A stretch of DNA of 64,000 nucleotides from Pseudomonadota bacterium (GTDB taxonomy: Bacteria; Pseudomonadota; Gammaproteobacteria; Burkholderiales; Burkholderiaceae_C), in NCBI GenBank assembly GCA_018240985.1, contig JAFEER010000273.1, positions 1-64,000 of the forward strand. Reading direction: 5' to 3'. Under the pieces are notes generated by a model. The model was not told the DNA's origin. It saw only the letters and a program-made list of their open reading frames with translations, and made no database searches. The stretch's first letter is position 1; each line of letters begins with the position of its first letter. Positions 36,566 to 44,762 of the stretch are shown here, piece by piece. The translations under genes were made by a program, and so were the position numbers.

Positions 36566-39442
36566 TTATTTCGTCAGGACAAAACCCTTGAGCTTGCCGA
36601 AGGCGGCCTCGATCAGCGACTTTTGCTGATCCTGGTGCAGGTGCGCGTAGCCCACGGCCGGCGAGGCCGAGGCGGCGCGGCCGGCGTAGCCAAGCTTCTG
36701 GCCATCCTGCATGTTCTCGTGGATGTTGTGCTGGATGAAGAACCAGGCGCCCTGGTTCTGCGGCTCGTCCTGGCACCACACGATCTCGGTGGCGTTGGGG
36801 TACTTCTTCAGCTCGGCGGCGAAGGCCTTGTGCGGGAAGGGGTAGAGCTGCTCGACGCGGACGATGGCCACGTCGCTGCGCTCGGCCTCGGCGCGCTTCT
36901 TCACCAGGTCGTAGTACACCTTGCCCGAGCAGGCGATGACGCGCTTGACCTTGGCGGCGTTCTTGGCAATCGCCTCGTCGCGCTCGCCCAGCACGGTCTG
37001 GAAACCGCCCTTGGTGAACTCGGACAGCGGCGAGGTCGCGTCCTTGTTACGCAGCAGCGACTTCGGCGTCATGATGACCAGGGGCTTGCGCAGGTTGCGC
37101 ACCATCTGGCGGCGCAGCACGTGGAAGATCTGGCTGGCCGTGGTGGGCTGCACGATCTGCATGTTGGCGTCCGCCGCCAGCTGCATGAAGCGCTCCAGGC
37201 GCGCCGAGCTGTGCTCGGGGCCCTGGCCCTCGTAGCCGTGCGGCAACATCAGCGTGATGCCGTTGACGCGGCCCCACTTGACCTCGCCGGAGGCGATGAA
37301 CTGGTCGATCACCACCTGTGCGCCGTTGGCGAAGTCGCCAAACTGCGCTTCCCAGACCACCAGGGTGTTGGGGTCGTTCGATGCATAGCCGTACTCGAAC
37401 GCCAGCACCGCCTCTTCGGACAGGATGGAGTCGATGACCACGAACGGCGCCTGACTCTCGGCCACGTTCTGCAGAGGGATGTAGGTGCCCTCGTCCCACT
37501 TCTCGCGCTTCTGGTCGTGGATCACCGCATGGCGGTGCGTGAAGGTGCCGCGGCCGCTGTCCTCGCCCGACAGGCGGATCGGATAGCCCGACGCCACCAG
37601 CGACGCGAACGCCATGTGCTCGCCCATGCCCCAATCGACGTTGTGCTCGCCGCGGCCCATGGCGGCGCGGTCATCAATGACCTTTTTCACCAGCATGTGC
37701 GGTGTGACACTGTCGGGGATGGTGGTGATTTTTTCCGCCAGGCGCTTCCACTCGGTCAGCGGAATGGCGGTGTCACCGGCGTCCGTCCAGGTCTTGTTCA
37801 GGAAGGGACTCCAATCGACGGCGTACTTGCTCTTGAAGTTGGTGAGCACCGGGTCGATGGTGTGCTTGCCCGCGTCCATGGCGGCGCGGTAGGCCTTGGC
37901 CATGTCGTCGCCCAGGGTCTCGCCCAGGCCCTGCGCTGCCAGCTTGTCGGCATAGAGCTTGCGCGTGCCGGGATGCTGGGCGATCTTCTTGTACATCAGC
38001 GGCTGGGTGAGCATGGGCGTGTCCTGCTCGTTGTGGCCCAGCTTGCGGTAGCAGACGATGTCCACCACCACGTCCTTGGAGAACTCCATGCGGAACTCCA
38101 ACGCCAGCTGCATGGCCAGGCACACGGACTCCGGATCGTCGCCATTCACGTGCAGCACGGGCGACTCGATCATCTTCACGATGTCGGTGCAGTACAGCGT
38201 GGAGCGCAGGTCGCGCGGGTCGCTGGTGGTAAAGCCGATCTGGTTGTTGATGATGATGTGCACCGTACCGCCCGTGGAGTAGCCACGGGTTTCGGACAGC
38301 GCCAGGGTTTCCTGGTTCACGCCCTGGCCGGCAAAGGCCGCGTCGCCATGCACCAGCACCGCCAGCACCTGCTTGCCATGGGGGTCATCGCGACGATCCA
38401 TGCGCGAGCGCACCGAACCCTCGACCACGGGGTTGACGATCTCCAGGTGCGAGGGGTTGAAGGCCAGCGACAGGTGCACCGGGCCGCCAGAGGTGGACAC
38501 ATCCGAGGAAAAGCCCTGGTGGTACTTCACGTCGCCCGCGGGCAGGTCTTCGGGGGCGGTGTGCTCAAACTCCGCGAACAGGTCACCGGGCATCTTGCCC
38601 AGGGTGTTGACGAGCACGTTCAGGCGGCCGCGGTGGGCCATGCCGATCACCAGCTCCTGCACACCCTTGGTGCCTGCAGCGGTGACGAGCTCGTCCATGG
38701 CGGCGATGAAAGAATCGCCCCCTTCCAGCGAGAAGCGCTTTTGCCCCACAAACTTGGTGTGCAGGTAGCGCTCCAGGCCCTCGGCGGCGGTCAGGCGATC
38801 GAGGATGCGCTTTTTCTTGTCGGCCGAGAAATTCGGCTTGCTGCGGATCGCCTCCAGCTTCTGCTGCCACCAGCGCTTCTGGTTCTGATCGGAGGCATAC
38901 ATGTACTCGGCGCCAATGGTGCCGCAATAGGTTTCGCGCAGCGCGTTCATGAGCTCGCGCAGCGGCATCTTGTCCTTGCCGAAGAAGGTATTGCTGGCGT
39001 CGAACACCGTTTCCTGATCGGCATCGCTGAAGCCGTAGAACACGGGCTCCAGCTCCGGAATGGCGGGGCGCTCGGCGCGCTTCAGGGGATCGAGGTCGGC
39101 CCAGCGCGCGCCTACGTTGCGATAGGCTGCAATCAGTTGCTGCACCGCCGTGCGCTTGCGGCCCATTTCGGCATCGGCGCTGGCCACCACGACCTTGGTG
39201 CCGCCGGCCTTGGCGCGCTCGGCAAATGCGTTGATGACGGGCTGGTGCGGCACGTCCTTGGCGTCACTGCCGTCGGTGGCGGGCACATGTTGCAGTGCAT
39301 CAAAGTATTCACGCCAGGAATCTGGCACGCTACCCGGGTTGGCCAGATAGCTTTCGTACATCTCCTCGACATAGGGCGCATTGCCGCCGAAGAGATAGGT
39401 GTTGCCTTGGTAGGCTTGGTAGACGGACGTTGTCTCACTCAT
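36566..39442 (-). CDS. sucA: 2-oxoglutarate dehydrogenase E1 component (958 aa)
   Basis: Thiamine-diphosphate enzyme decarboxylating 2-oxoglutarate and passing succinyl to E2 in the TCA cycle. The N-terminal E2-binding segment YLFGGNAPYVEEMYESYLANPGSVPDSWREYF, catalytic His region IGMAHRGRLNVL, the ThDP motif GDAAFAGQG...NNQIGFTTS and the C-terminal SARLERFMQL and CQDEPQNQGAW are all present. Length is standard. The ATG at 39442 is the family N-terminus (MSETTSVYQAYQGNTYLFGG). It heads the operon; its gap to the divergent permease is 209 bp, with no clear promoter hexamers read. Confidence 0.97.
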   Translation of the reverse strand: MSETTSVYQAYQGNTYLFGGNAPYVEEMYESYLANPGSVPDSWREYFDALQHVPATDGSDAKDVPHQPVINAFAERAKAGGTKVVVASADAEMGRKRTAVQQLIAAYRNVGARWADLDPLKRAERPAIPELEPVFYGFSDADQETVFDASNTFFGKDKMPLRELMNALRETYCGTIGAEYMYASDQNQKRWWQQKLEAIRSKPNFSADKKKRILDRLTAAEGLERYLHTKFVGQKRFSLEGGDSFIAAMDELVTAAGTKGVQELVIGMAHRGRLNVLVNTLGKMPGDLFAEFEHTAPEDLPAGDVKYHQGFSSDVSTSGGPVHLSLAFNPSHLEIVNPVVEGSVRSRMDRRDDPHGKQVLAVLVHGDAAFAGQGVNQETLALSETRGYSTGGTVHIIINNQIGFTTSDPRDLRSTLYCTDIVKMIESPVLHVNGDDPESVCLAMQLALEFRMEFSKDVVVDIVCYRKLGHNEQDTPMLTQPLMYKKIAQHPGTRKLYADKLAAQGLGETLGDDMAKAYRAAMDAGKHTIDPVLTNFKSKYAVDWSPFLNKTWTDAGDTAIPLTEWKRLAEKITTIPDSVTPHMLVKKVIDDRAAMGRGEHNVDWGMGEHMAFASLVASGYPIRLSGEDSGRGTFTHRHAVIHDQKREKWDEGTYIPLQNVAESQAPFVVIDSILSEEAVLAFEYGYASNDPNTLVVWEAQFGDFANGAQVVIDQFIASGEVKWGRVNGITLMLPHGYEGQGPEHSSARLERFMQLAADANMQIVQPTTASQIFHVLRRQMVRNLRKPLVIMTPKSLLRNKDATSPLSEFTKGGFQTVLGERDEAIAKNAAKVKRVIACSGKVYYDLVKKRAEAERSDVAIVRVEQLYPFPHKAFAAELKKYPNATEIVWCQDEPQNQGAWFFIQHNIHENMQDGQKLGYAGRAASASPAVGYAHLHQDQQKSLIEAAFGKLKGFVLTK

Positions 39443-39651
39443 ATTGGCGCTGACCTTCGCCCCCCTGCAGGAGGCTTTAGCTGGTTGAGAAACCTTCCGC
39501 GTCACGGCTGAACCGGTTGGCGGATGCGACTGTGGCTGGGAAGGGCCTGAATGTGCGGGCGCTATTGTGCCATCGAATGCCTTGCAGCTGGTTTGCAATG
39601 GCGACGCCAGCTTGGCTTACATTGTGGGACTGTCCCCACCCTGCCCCTCAA

Positions 39652-40710
39652 ATGCCCCAGTCCATCATCCAGAACCGCACCCTGCTGCTGCTGCTCACGG
39701 CCGTAACGCTGACCTTCGGTGCCATCCTCTGGCCGCTCAATGGCGCCATCTTCTGGGGGGTGGTGCTGGCGATCCTGTTCACGCCGATGCACCGGCGCCT
39801 GCTGCGGCGCATGCCGCGCCGGCGCAACCTGGCCGCGTTCATCACGCTGTGCATCTGCCTGGTGATGGTGATCCTGCCCATGGCGGTCATCGGCATGTCG
39901 CTGGTGCAGGAAGCAAGCGTCGCCTACGAGCGGGTGCGTTCCGGGCAACTGAACTTCGTAGCCTACCTGCAGCAGGTGCTGGCCGCCCTGCCCGCCTGGG
40001 TGCTGGATCTGCTGGATCGCTTTCACCTCACCTCCTTGGCCGAGCTGCAGGAGCGCCTGACGGCGGTCGGCGCCCAGGCCAGCCAGTTTCTGGCCACCAA
40101 GGCGCTGGACGTGGGGCAGAACACGCTCCAGTTCATCATGAGCTTCGGCGTCATGCTGTACCTGCTGTTCTTCCTGCTGCGCGATGGGCGCCGGCTGGCG
40201 GCGCGCATCCGCGACGCCATTCCGCTGGACGCGGCGCACAAGGATCAGCTGATGCAGAAATTCACCACCGTGATCCGCGCCACCGTCAAGGGCAACCTCG
40301 TGGTGGCGGCCTCGCAGGGCGCCTTAGGCGGGCTCATCTTCTGGATCCTGGACATACAGGGGCCGGTGATGTGGGGCGTGGTCATGGCCTTCCTGTCGCT
40401 GCTGCCGGCCGTGGGTGCGGGCCTGATCTGGGGGCCCGTGGCGGTCTACTTCATAGCCACAGGCGCCACCAGCCAGGGCCTGATCCTGACCGCCTACGGC
40501 GTCGGCGTCATCGGCCTGGTGGACAACCTGCTGCGCCCGCTGCTGGTAGGCAAGGACACCAAGCTGCCCGACTACGTGGTGCTGATCTCCACCCTGGGCG
40601 GCATGGCGCTGTTCGGCATCACGGGCTTCGTCATCGGCCCCGCCATCGCGGCGCTGTTCACGGCCACCTGGGAGCTGTTCGCTCCGCCCAACGACGCAAA
40701 TCACTCCTGA
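39652..40710 (+). CDS. AI-2E/PerM family membrane transporter (352 aa)
   Basis: Inner-membrane protein with about eight hydrophobic segments: two at the N-terminus (LLLLLTAVTLTFGAIL; AIFWGVVLAILF), one near residue 65 (FITLCICLVMVILPMAVIG), a central soluble/amphipathic part, then five at the C-terminus. The family signature KGNLVVAASQGALGGLIFWILDIQGP and the end GITGFVIGPAIAALFTATWELF are present. PerM-family proteins are described as exporters or permeases of varied substrates; no ligand can be inferred. The ATG at 39652 is preferred over longer upstream frames. It is divergent from sucA. Confidence 0.9.
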   Translation: MPQSIIQNRTLLLLLTAVTLTFGAILWPLNGAIFWGVVLAILFTPMHRRLLRRMPRRRNLAAFITLCICLVMVILPMAVIGMSLVQEASVAYERVRSGQLNFVAYLQQVLAALPAWVLDLLDRFHLTSLAELQERLTAVGAQASQFLATKALDVGQNTLQFIMSFGVMLYLLFFLLRDGRRLAARIRDAIPLDAAHKDQLMQKFTTVIRATVKGNLVVAASQGALGGLIFWILDIQGPVMWGVVMAFLSLLPAVGAGLIWGPVAVYFIATGATSQGLILTAYGVGVIGLVDNLLRPLLVGKDTKLPDYVVLISTLGGMALFGITGFVIGPAIAALFTATWELFAPPNDANHS

Positions 40711-40765
40711 AAGCAGAGCTGCTTGCGCTTATCCAGTGGGCGGTTCAGGGCAAAAAATCACCTGA
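40707..40765 (+). repeat. Dispersed ~60-bp palindromic element, copy 4
   Basis: Begins at the stop codon of the PerM-family gene (CTGAAAGCAGAGCTGCTTGC) and ends with AAAAAATCACCTGAG. The arms are degenerate, but the ends and the T/A-run position agree with the better copies. It lies between two convergent genes, so it may serve as their terminator. Confidence 0.5.
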
Positions 40766-40778
40766 GCACCCTTGGCTC

Positions 40779-41762
40779 TCATTCGGGCTCGATCCCCGCA
40801 GCCTTGATGACCTTGCCCCATTTCTGGGTCTCGGCGGCCTGGAATTTGGCGAGTTCGTCGGGCGTGGTAGTCCAGGCTTCGGAGCCGGCGTTGGCAAAGA
40901 AGCTCTTGGCGGCTGCGCTCTTGGTGGCAGCGCCCAGCAGTTCGTTGAGGCGGGCCACCACGGGTGCGGGCGTGCCGGCGGGCACGTAGGCGGCGAACCA
41001 GTATCCCATGTCGTAGCCCTTCACGCCGGCCTCGGCGATGGTGGGCACGTCGGGCAGCTGGGCGCCGCGCTTTTGCGTGGAGTAGCCCAGCGCGCGCAGC
41101 TTGCCGGACTTGATCTGCGGCACGCCGGTCGAGGTGTCGGTGATCATCATGTCGATCTGCCCGCCCAGCAGGTCGGTGATGGCCAGTGGGTTGCTCTTGT
41201 AGGGCACGTGCAGAATGTCCACATGGGCGAGCTGCTTGAGCATCTCGCCGGCCATGCGGCTCGATGAGCTGCCGCTGCCAAAGCTGAGTTTGCCGGGGTT
41301 CTTCCTGGCAAAGGCCAGCAGCTCGGCCAGGTTCTTGTAGGGCGATTTGGCATTGACCACCAGCACCTGCCCGCCCTTACCCAGGCCGGTGACGGGCGCG
41401 AAGTCCTTCACGGGGTCGTAGGACAGCTTCTTGTACAGGTGCTCGTTGGCAGCATGCGTGGTGTTGGTGGTGATGAGCACCGTGTAACCGTCGGGCGCGG
41501 CCTTGGCCACGGCCTGCGCGGCGATCATGCCGCTGGCGCCGGCCTTGTTGTCCACCACCACCGGCTGCTTGGTGTCGGTGGTGACCGACTGGCCCAGCGC
41601 GCGCGCCAGCTGGTCGGTGGCGCTGCCGGCCGCAAACGGCACGACGAAGGTGATGGCCTTGGCCGGGTAGGCCGGCGCCTGCGCGCTGGCCGTGCCGGCA
41701 AAACCCAGCGCGAACGCTGTGGATATTGTCAGAACATGGCGTCGGTACGTGGATGAAGGCAT
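40779..41762 (-). CDS. Bug/TctC-family periplasmic solute-binding protein (327 aa)
   Basis: Extracytoplasmic receptor of the Bordetella-uptake-gene type, usually binding a small carboxylate for a tripartite or tricarboxylate transporter. A signal peptide covers about residues 1-27 (cleaved near ASAQA). Family motifs YPAKAITFVVPFAAGSATDQLARAL, VVVDNKAGASGMIAAQAVAKAAPDGYT and the GGQIDMMITDTSTGVPQIKSGKLRALGYST region are present. The ATG at 41762 has GGAG six bases upstream. No TctA/TctB membrane genes are near, as is common for orphan Bug proteins. It follows the AtuA pair on the same strand, so the ligand may be that pathway's substrate. Confidence 0.93.
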   Translation of the reverse strand: MPSSTYRRHVLTISTAFALGFAGTASAQAPAYPAKAITFVVPFAAGSATDQLARALGQSVTTDTKQPVVVDNKAGASGMIAAQAVAKAAPDGYTVLITTNTTHAANEHLYKKLSYDPVKDFAPVTGLGKGGQVLVVNAKSPYKNLAELLAFARKNPGKLSFGSGSSSSRMAGEMLKQLAHVDILHVPYKSNPLAITDLLGGQIDMMITDTSTGVPQIKSGKLRALGYSTQKRGAQLPDVPTIAEAGVKGYDMGYWFAAYVPAGTPAPVVARLNELLGAATKSAAAKSFFANAGSEAWTTTPDELAKFQAAETQKWGKVIKAAGIEPE

Positions 41763-41811
41763 GTTGTCTCCAGGTGTTGTGATGAAAAAAAGCGCAAGCG
41801 CGCATCAGTGA

Positions 41812-42174
41812 TCAGTGCGTTCCGGCCAGGTACTGCGCCAGCGCCGCCGGTACCTGCACGCTGATGTCCAGCAGCAAGAAAGACAGGGCCTTGCCGTGGC
41901 TGTCGAGATTCAGTGCGTCGTTCACGCCGCCGTCGAGCACGTCGTCTAGCACGAAGTTCATCGCGTGCAGGTTCGGCAACAGGTGGCGCGTGACGCGGCT
42001 GGGCTGGCGCGCGGCAAACTGGCGCGCCACGGCCTGCTCGGTGACTTGATCGACCAGCACCTCCCAGAGCGCCGGGTGCCAGGCGATCACGCTGATGTTG
42101 GAACGATTGCCCTTGTCGCCCGTGCGGCCATGGGCCAGGCGGTACAGGGGAACGGTGAGAACGGTATCCGTCAT
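41812..42174 (-). CDS. AtuA-associated small protein (120 aa)
   Basis: Corresponds to the C-terminal ferredoxin-fold-like domain found in AtuA-family proteins, here a separate gene. Conserved RLAHGRTGDKGNRSNISVIA near residues 12-31 and LPNLHAMNFVLDDVLDGGVNDALNLDSHGKALSFLLL are typical. The ATG at 42174 has AAGGGA about seven bases upstream. It follows the large AtuA gene by 14 bp, which supports a complex of the two. Its biochemical role is unknown. Confidence 0.88.
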   Translation of the reverse strand: MTDTVLTVPLYRLAHGRTGDKGNRSNISVIAWHPALWEVLVDQVTEQAVARQFAARQPSRVTRHLLPNLHAMNFVLDDVLDGGVNDALNLDSHGKALSFLLLDISVQVPAALAQYLAGTH

Positions 42175-42188
42175 GGTGGCAATCCCTT

Positions 42189-43541
42189 TCAGTCCAGCAG
42201 CGTGAAACCCGTGGTGACTGCCGCGCGCGGCACCAGGCAGGACACCGTGCCCAGGCGCGGGCGCATCGCCGTGCGCACGCCGCCCCCGCCGGCCGGGCCG
42301 CAGCAGTACAGCGCCGTCACCTCGCGCACCAGGCGCTGGGCGCTGGCGTGATCCCGGTGCTGCAGCGCCACGCGCAGGCGCACGTCGCGCGCCTCGCCCG
42401 GCGCCTGGGCATCAAGCCAGCGCCCGGCGTCGTCGGCAAACACGCTGGCCACGCCGATCAGGTCGATGCGCAGCGGCGCCACGCCGGCCAGGCGCTCGCG
42501 CAGCACCTCGCCGGCGAGGCGCGCACGGGCCTCAGCGCGGGCGCCGGCGTAGGAGATTTCGCCCTCGGCAAACCAGCCGGACTCGAAGCACACATTCACC
42601 TTCAGCGACGGCGGCCGCGCATGGCCGCGCACATCCTCCAGCCGCACCCGGTCGGTGCCGACCTGGGTGACACGGGCGGCCGTGATGTCGGCCACCACGT
42701 CGGGCGTGAGGTAGGCCGCGGGGTCGTGCAGCTCGTACAGCAGCTGCTCCTTGACTGTGCGCTCATCCACGCGCCCGCCCGTGCCCGCAGGCTTGGTGAT
42801 GGTGCAGTGGCCGTCGGCATCGATCTCGGCAATCGGGTAACCCAGGCGCGCCATGCCGGGCACGTCCTTGTAGCCTGGGTCGGCAAAGTAGCCACCCGTG
42901 ACCTGGGCGCCGCATTCGAGCAGGTGGCCGGCCATGGTAGCGCGCGCCAGGCGATCCCAGTCGTCAAGCTGCCAGCCGTAATGCGCCAGGGCCGGGCCCA
43001 GCACCAGCGACGGGTCGGCCACACGGCCGCAGACCACGATGTCGGCGCCCGCGCGCAGCGCCTCGGCGATGGGCTGGGCGCCGATGTAGGCATTGGCGCT
43101 GACGATGGGTTGCACGGGCATGTCCTGCCCCAGGGCCTGGGTCAGCAGGGCGCGGTGCTCAGGGCCGCTCAGGTCGTCGCCATGCACCACCGCCACGCGC
43201 GGGCGGCGCGCGCCCAGCTCGGCCGCCAGTTGCTGGATGCGCAGCGCCGCGCCCTGCGGGTTGGCGGCGCCGAAATTGCTCACGATGCGCACGCCATGTC
43301 GCAGGCATTGCGCCAGCACCGGGCGCAACAGTTCTTCGAGCAGCGGCTCGTAGCCCGCTTCGGGGTTGGCACGGCGCGCCAGCTGGGCCAGGGCCAGGGT
43401 GCGCTCGGCCAGGGTCTCGAAGATCAGCACGGCCGGCTGGCCGCTGTCCACCAGGGCCTGTACCACGGGTGCGGCGGCGTCGGTGCGGTCGCCCGAGAAG
43501 CCAGCCGCGCAGCCAATCAACAAGGGGGGAAGGGTCGCCAT
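42189..43541 (-). CDS. AtuA-family protein (DUF1446), acyclic terpene utilisation type (450 aa)
   Basis: Large partner of the AtuA pair. The N-terminus PPLLIGCAAGFSGDRTDAAAPVVQAL, the FGAANPQGAALRIQQLAAELG region, GADIVVCGRVADPSLVLGPALAHYGW and CGAQVTGGYFADPGYKDVPG are characteristic of the family. AtuA is essential for citronellol/geraniol catabolism in Pseudomonas, but its reaction is undefined, and the family is broad. Here the surrounding atu carboxylase and dehydrogenase genes are absent; only the small partner and a Bug receptor accompany it. The ATG at 43541 has AGGA six bases upstream. Confidence 0.9.
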   Translation of the reverse strand: MATLPPLLIGCAAGFSGDRTDAAAPVVQALVDSGQPAVLIFETLAERTLALAQLARRANPEAGYEPLLEELLRPVLAQCLRHGVRIVSNFGAANPQGAALRIQQLAAELGARRPRVAVVHGDDLSGPEHRALLTQALGQDMPVQPIVSANAYIGAQPIAEALRAGADIVVCGRVADPSLVLGPALAHYGWQLDDWDRLARATMAGHLLECGAQVTGGYFADPGYKDVPGMARLGYPIAEIDADGHCTITKPAGTGGRVDERTVKEQLLYELHDPAAYLTPDVVADITAARVTQVGTDRVRLEDVRGHARPPSLKVNVCFESGWFAEGEISYAGARAEARARLAGEVLRERLAGVAPLRIDLIGVASVFADDAGRWLDAQAPGEARDVRLRVALQHRDHASAQRLVREVTALYCCGPAGGGGVRTAMRPRLGTVSCLVPRAAVTTGFTLLD

Positions 43542-43578
43542 GGTCTATCCTTTGCGTTGTCTCTGGGTAGCACTGTAG

Positions 43579-43689
43579 GCCAATTGCCGGGATGGCTCTC
43601 ACCTGATGCGCCGGCGCGGCCGTGGCCTGTCCGTCGCCGCGCAAGCGCTGTACGAGCTGATGATGCGCCACCGCCCACAGGATGATTGA
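43579..43689 (+). pseudogene. Probable 3' remnant of a LysR regulator gene
   Basis: After an in-frame TAG at 43576, the plus-strand frame reads through SHLMRRRGRGLSVAAQALYELMM and ends at a TGA at 43687. This resembles the extreme C-terminus of LysR-type regulators (arginine-rich strand, then LSxAAxALxxLM helix). The rest of the gene is missing. LysR genes are commonly divergent from AtuA/Bug operons, which fits the orientation. Short length makes this tentative. Confidence 0.4.
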
Positions 43690-43692
43690 CAC

Positions 43693-43756
43693 ATCAATAA
43701 CCATAGCTGTTGGCGCTTTTCAGTCAATGGCTTATGGCCCATTTGACTAAAAAAAA
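43693..43756 (+). repeat. Dispersed ~60-bp palindromic element, copy 5
   Basis: ATCAATAACCATAGCTGTTG begins the copy, and GCCCATTTGACTAAAAAAAA ends it. It directly follows the LysR-like remnant and lies about 90 bp upstream of the universal stress protein gene. The arms are imperfect but the order of blocks matches copies 2 and 3. Confidence 0.6.
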
Positions 43757-43841
43757 CACCGGCATGACCCAATGCCTGACTGACAAGCCATGTGCCATGG
43801 TGCGACACTCAAGCCATAGTGCAACGACGGGGAGCAGCCTC

Positions 43842-44708
43842 ATGAACAAACACGACACCGTATTTGCCTGCATCGACGGTCTCGCCACCACCCACGCCGT
43901 GGTGGACGGTGCATTCTGGGCCGCCGAGCGCGTACAGGCCCCGATGGCGCTGCTGCACACGCTGGAGCGGCCCGAGCCCATGCCGCCCGTCGGCGACTAC
44001 AGCGGCGTGATCGGCATGGGCGCGCAGGATGTGCTGCTGCAGCGCCTGAACACCCTGGACGAGGAGCGCGGCCAGGTTGCACAGGAGGCCGCGCGGCGCT
44101 TGCTGGCCGAGGCCCAGACGCGTGTGGACACGGAGCGCATACCGTCGCTGCAGGTGCTGCTGCGCCAAGGCGACCTGACCGACGTACTGCTGGATCATGA
44201 AGCGCAGGCACGGCTGTTCGTGCTCGGCAGCCAGCACCGCGCCAGCGCGGCGCGCAAGCAGCGCCTGGATCACCGCGTGGAGAGCGTGATCCGCAATGTG
44301 CGCCAGCCGGTGATGGTGATGACCACACCCGAATTTGCCGCGCCCGCGGGCTTCGTCGTGGCCTTCGATGGCAGCGCCACGGCGCGGCGCGCCGTCGATG
44401 CCGTGGCCCGCAGCCCGCTGGTGCGCGGCATGCCCGGCCTGCTGGCCATGGCAGGCGAGCCCACGCCGGACATGCTGCAGCAACTGCAGAGTGCCCGCGA
44501 TCAACTCACGCAGGCCGGCTTTGCCATGGACACCCAGGTCGTGCCCGGCCTGCCCGAGGAGGCGCTGCCCGCCCTGCTGCAGTCGCGGGGCAACGTGCTG
44601 CTGGTGCTCGGCGCCTACGGCCACTCGCGCATACGCCAGCTCATCGTCGGCAGCACCACCACGGCCCTGCTGCGCCTGTGCACGGTGCCGGTCATGGTGC
44701 TGCGCTGA
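43842..44708 (+). CDS. Tandem universal stress protein (288 aa)
   Basis: Two UspA domains in one chain. The first (residues about 1-145) begins DTVFACIDGLATTHAVVDGAFWAAERV and lacks the canonical ATP-binding glycines (GSQHRASAARKQRLDHRVESVIRN). The second (about 150-288) ends with GAYGHSRIRQLIVGSTTTALLRLCTVPVMVLR, which has the G-2x-G-9x-G-S/T nucleotide motif. So probably only the C-terminal half binds ATP. The ATG at 43842 has GGGGAG seven bases upstream. It appears monocistronic and converges with the TPR gene. Confidence 0.93.
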   Translation: MNKHDTVFACIDGLATTHAVVDGAFWAAERVQAPMALLHTLERPEPMPPVGDYSGVIGMGAQDVLLQRLNTLDEERGQVAQEAARRLLAEAQTRVDTERIPSLQVLLRQGDLTDVLLDHEAQARLFVLGSQHRASAARKQRLDHRVESVIRNVRQPVMVMTTPEFAAPAGFVVAFDGSATARRAVDAVARSPLVRGMPGLLAMAGEPTPDMLQQLQSARDQLTQAGFAMDTQVVPGLPEEALPALLQSRGNVLLVLGAYGHSRIRQLIVGSTTTALLRLCTVPVMVLR

Positions 44709-44762
44709 AAACCACCAGAATTTGCCATTGGCCGCCTGCGACTGCCGATCACCGCACAGCGG

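Noticed and set aside
35108..39511. A 1467-codon open frame on the plus strand
   Set aside because: It is antisense to odhB and sucA; its translation is low-complexity His/Ala/Gly/Leu-rich, as expected from the complement of GC-rich genes, with no recognisable domain.
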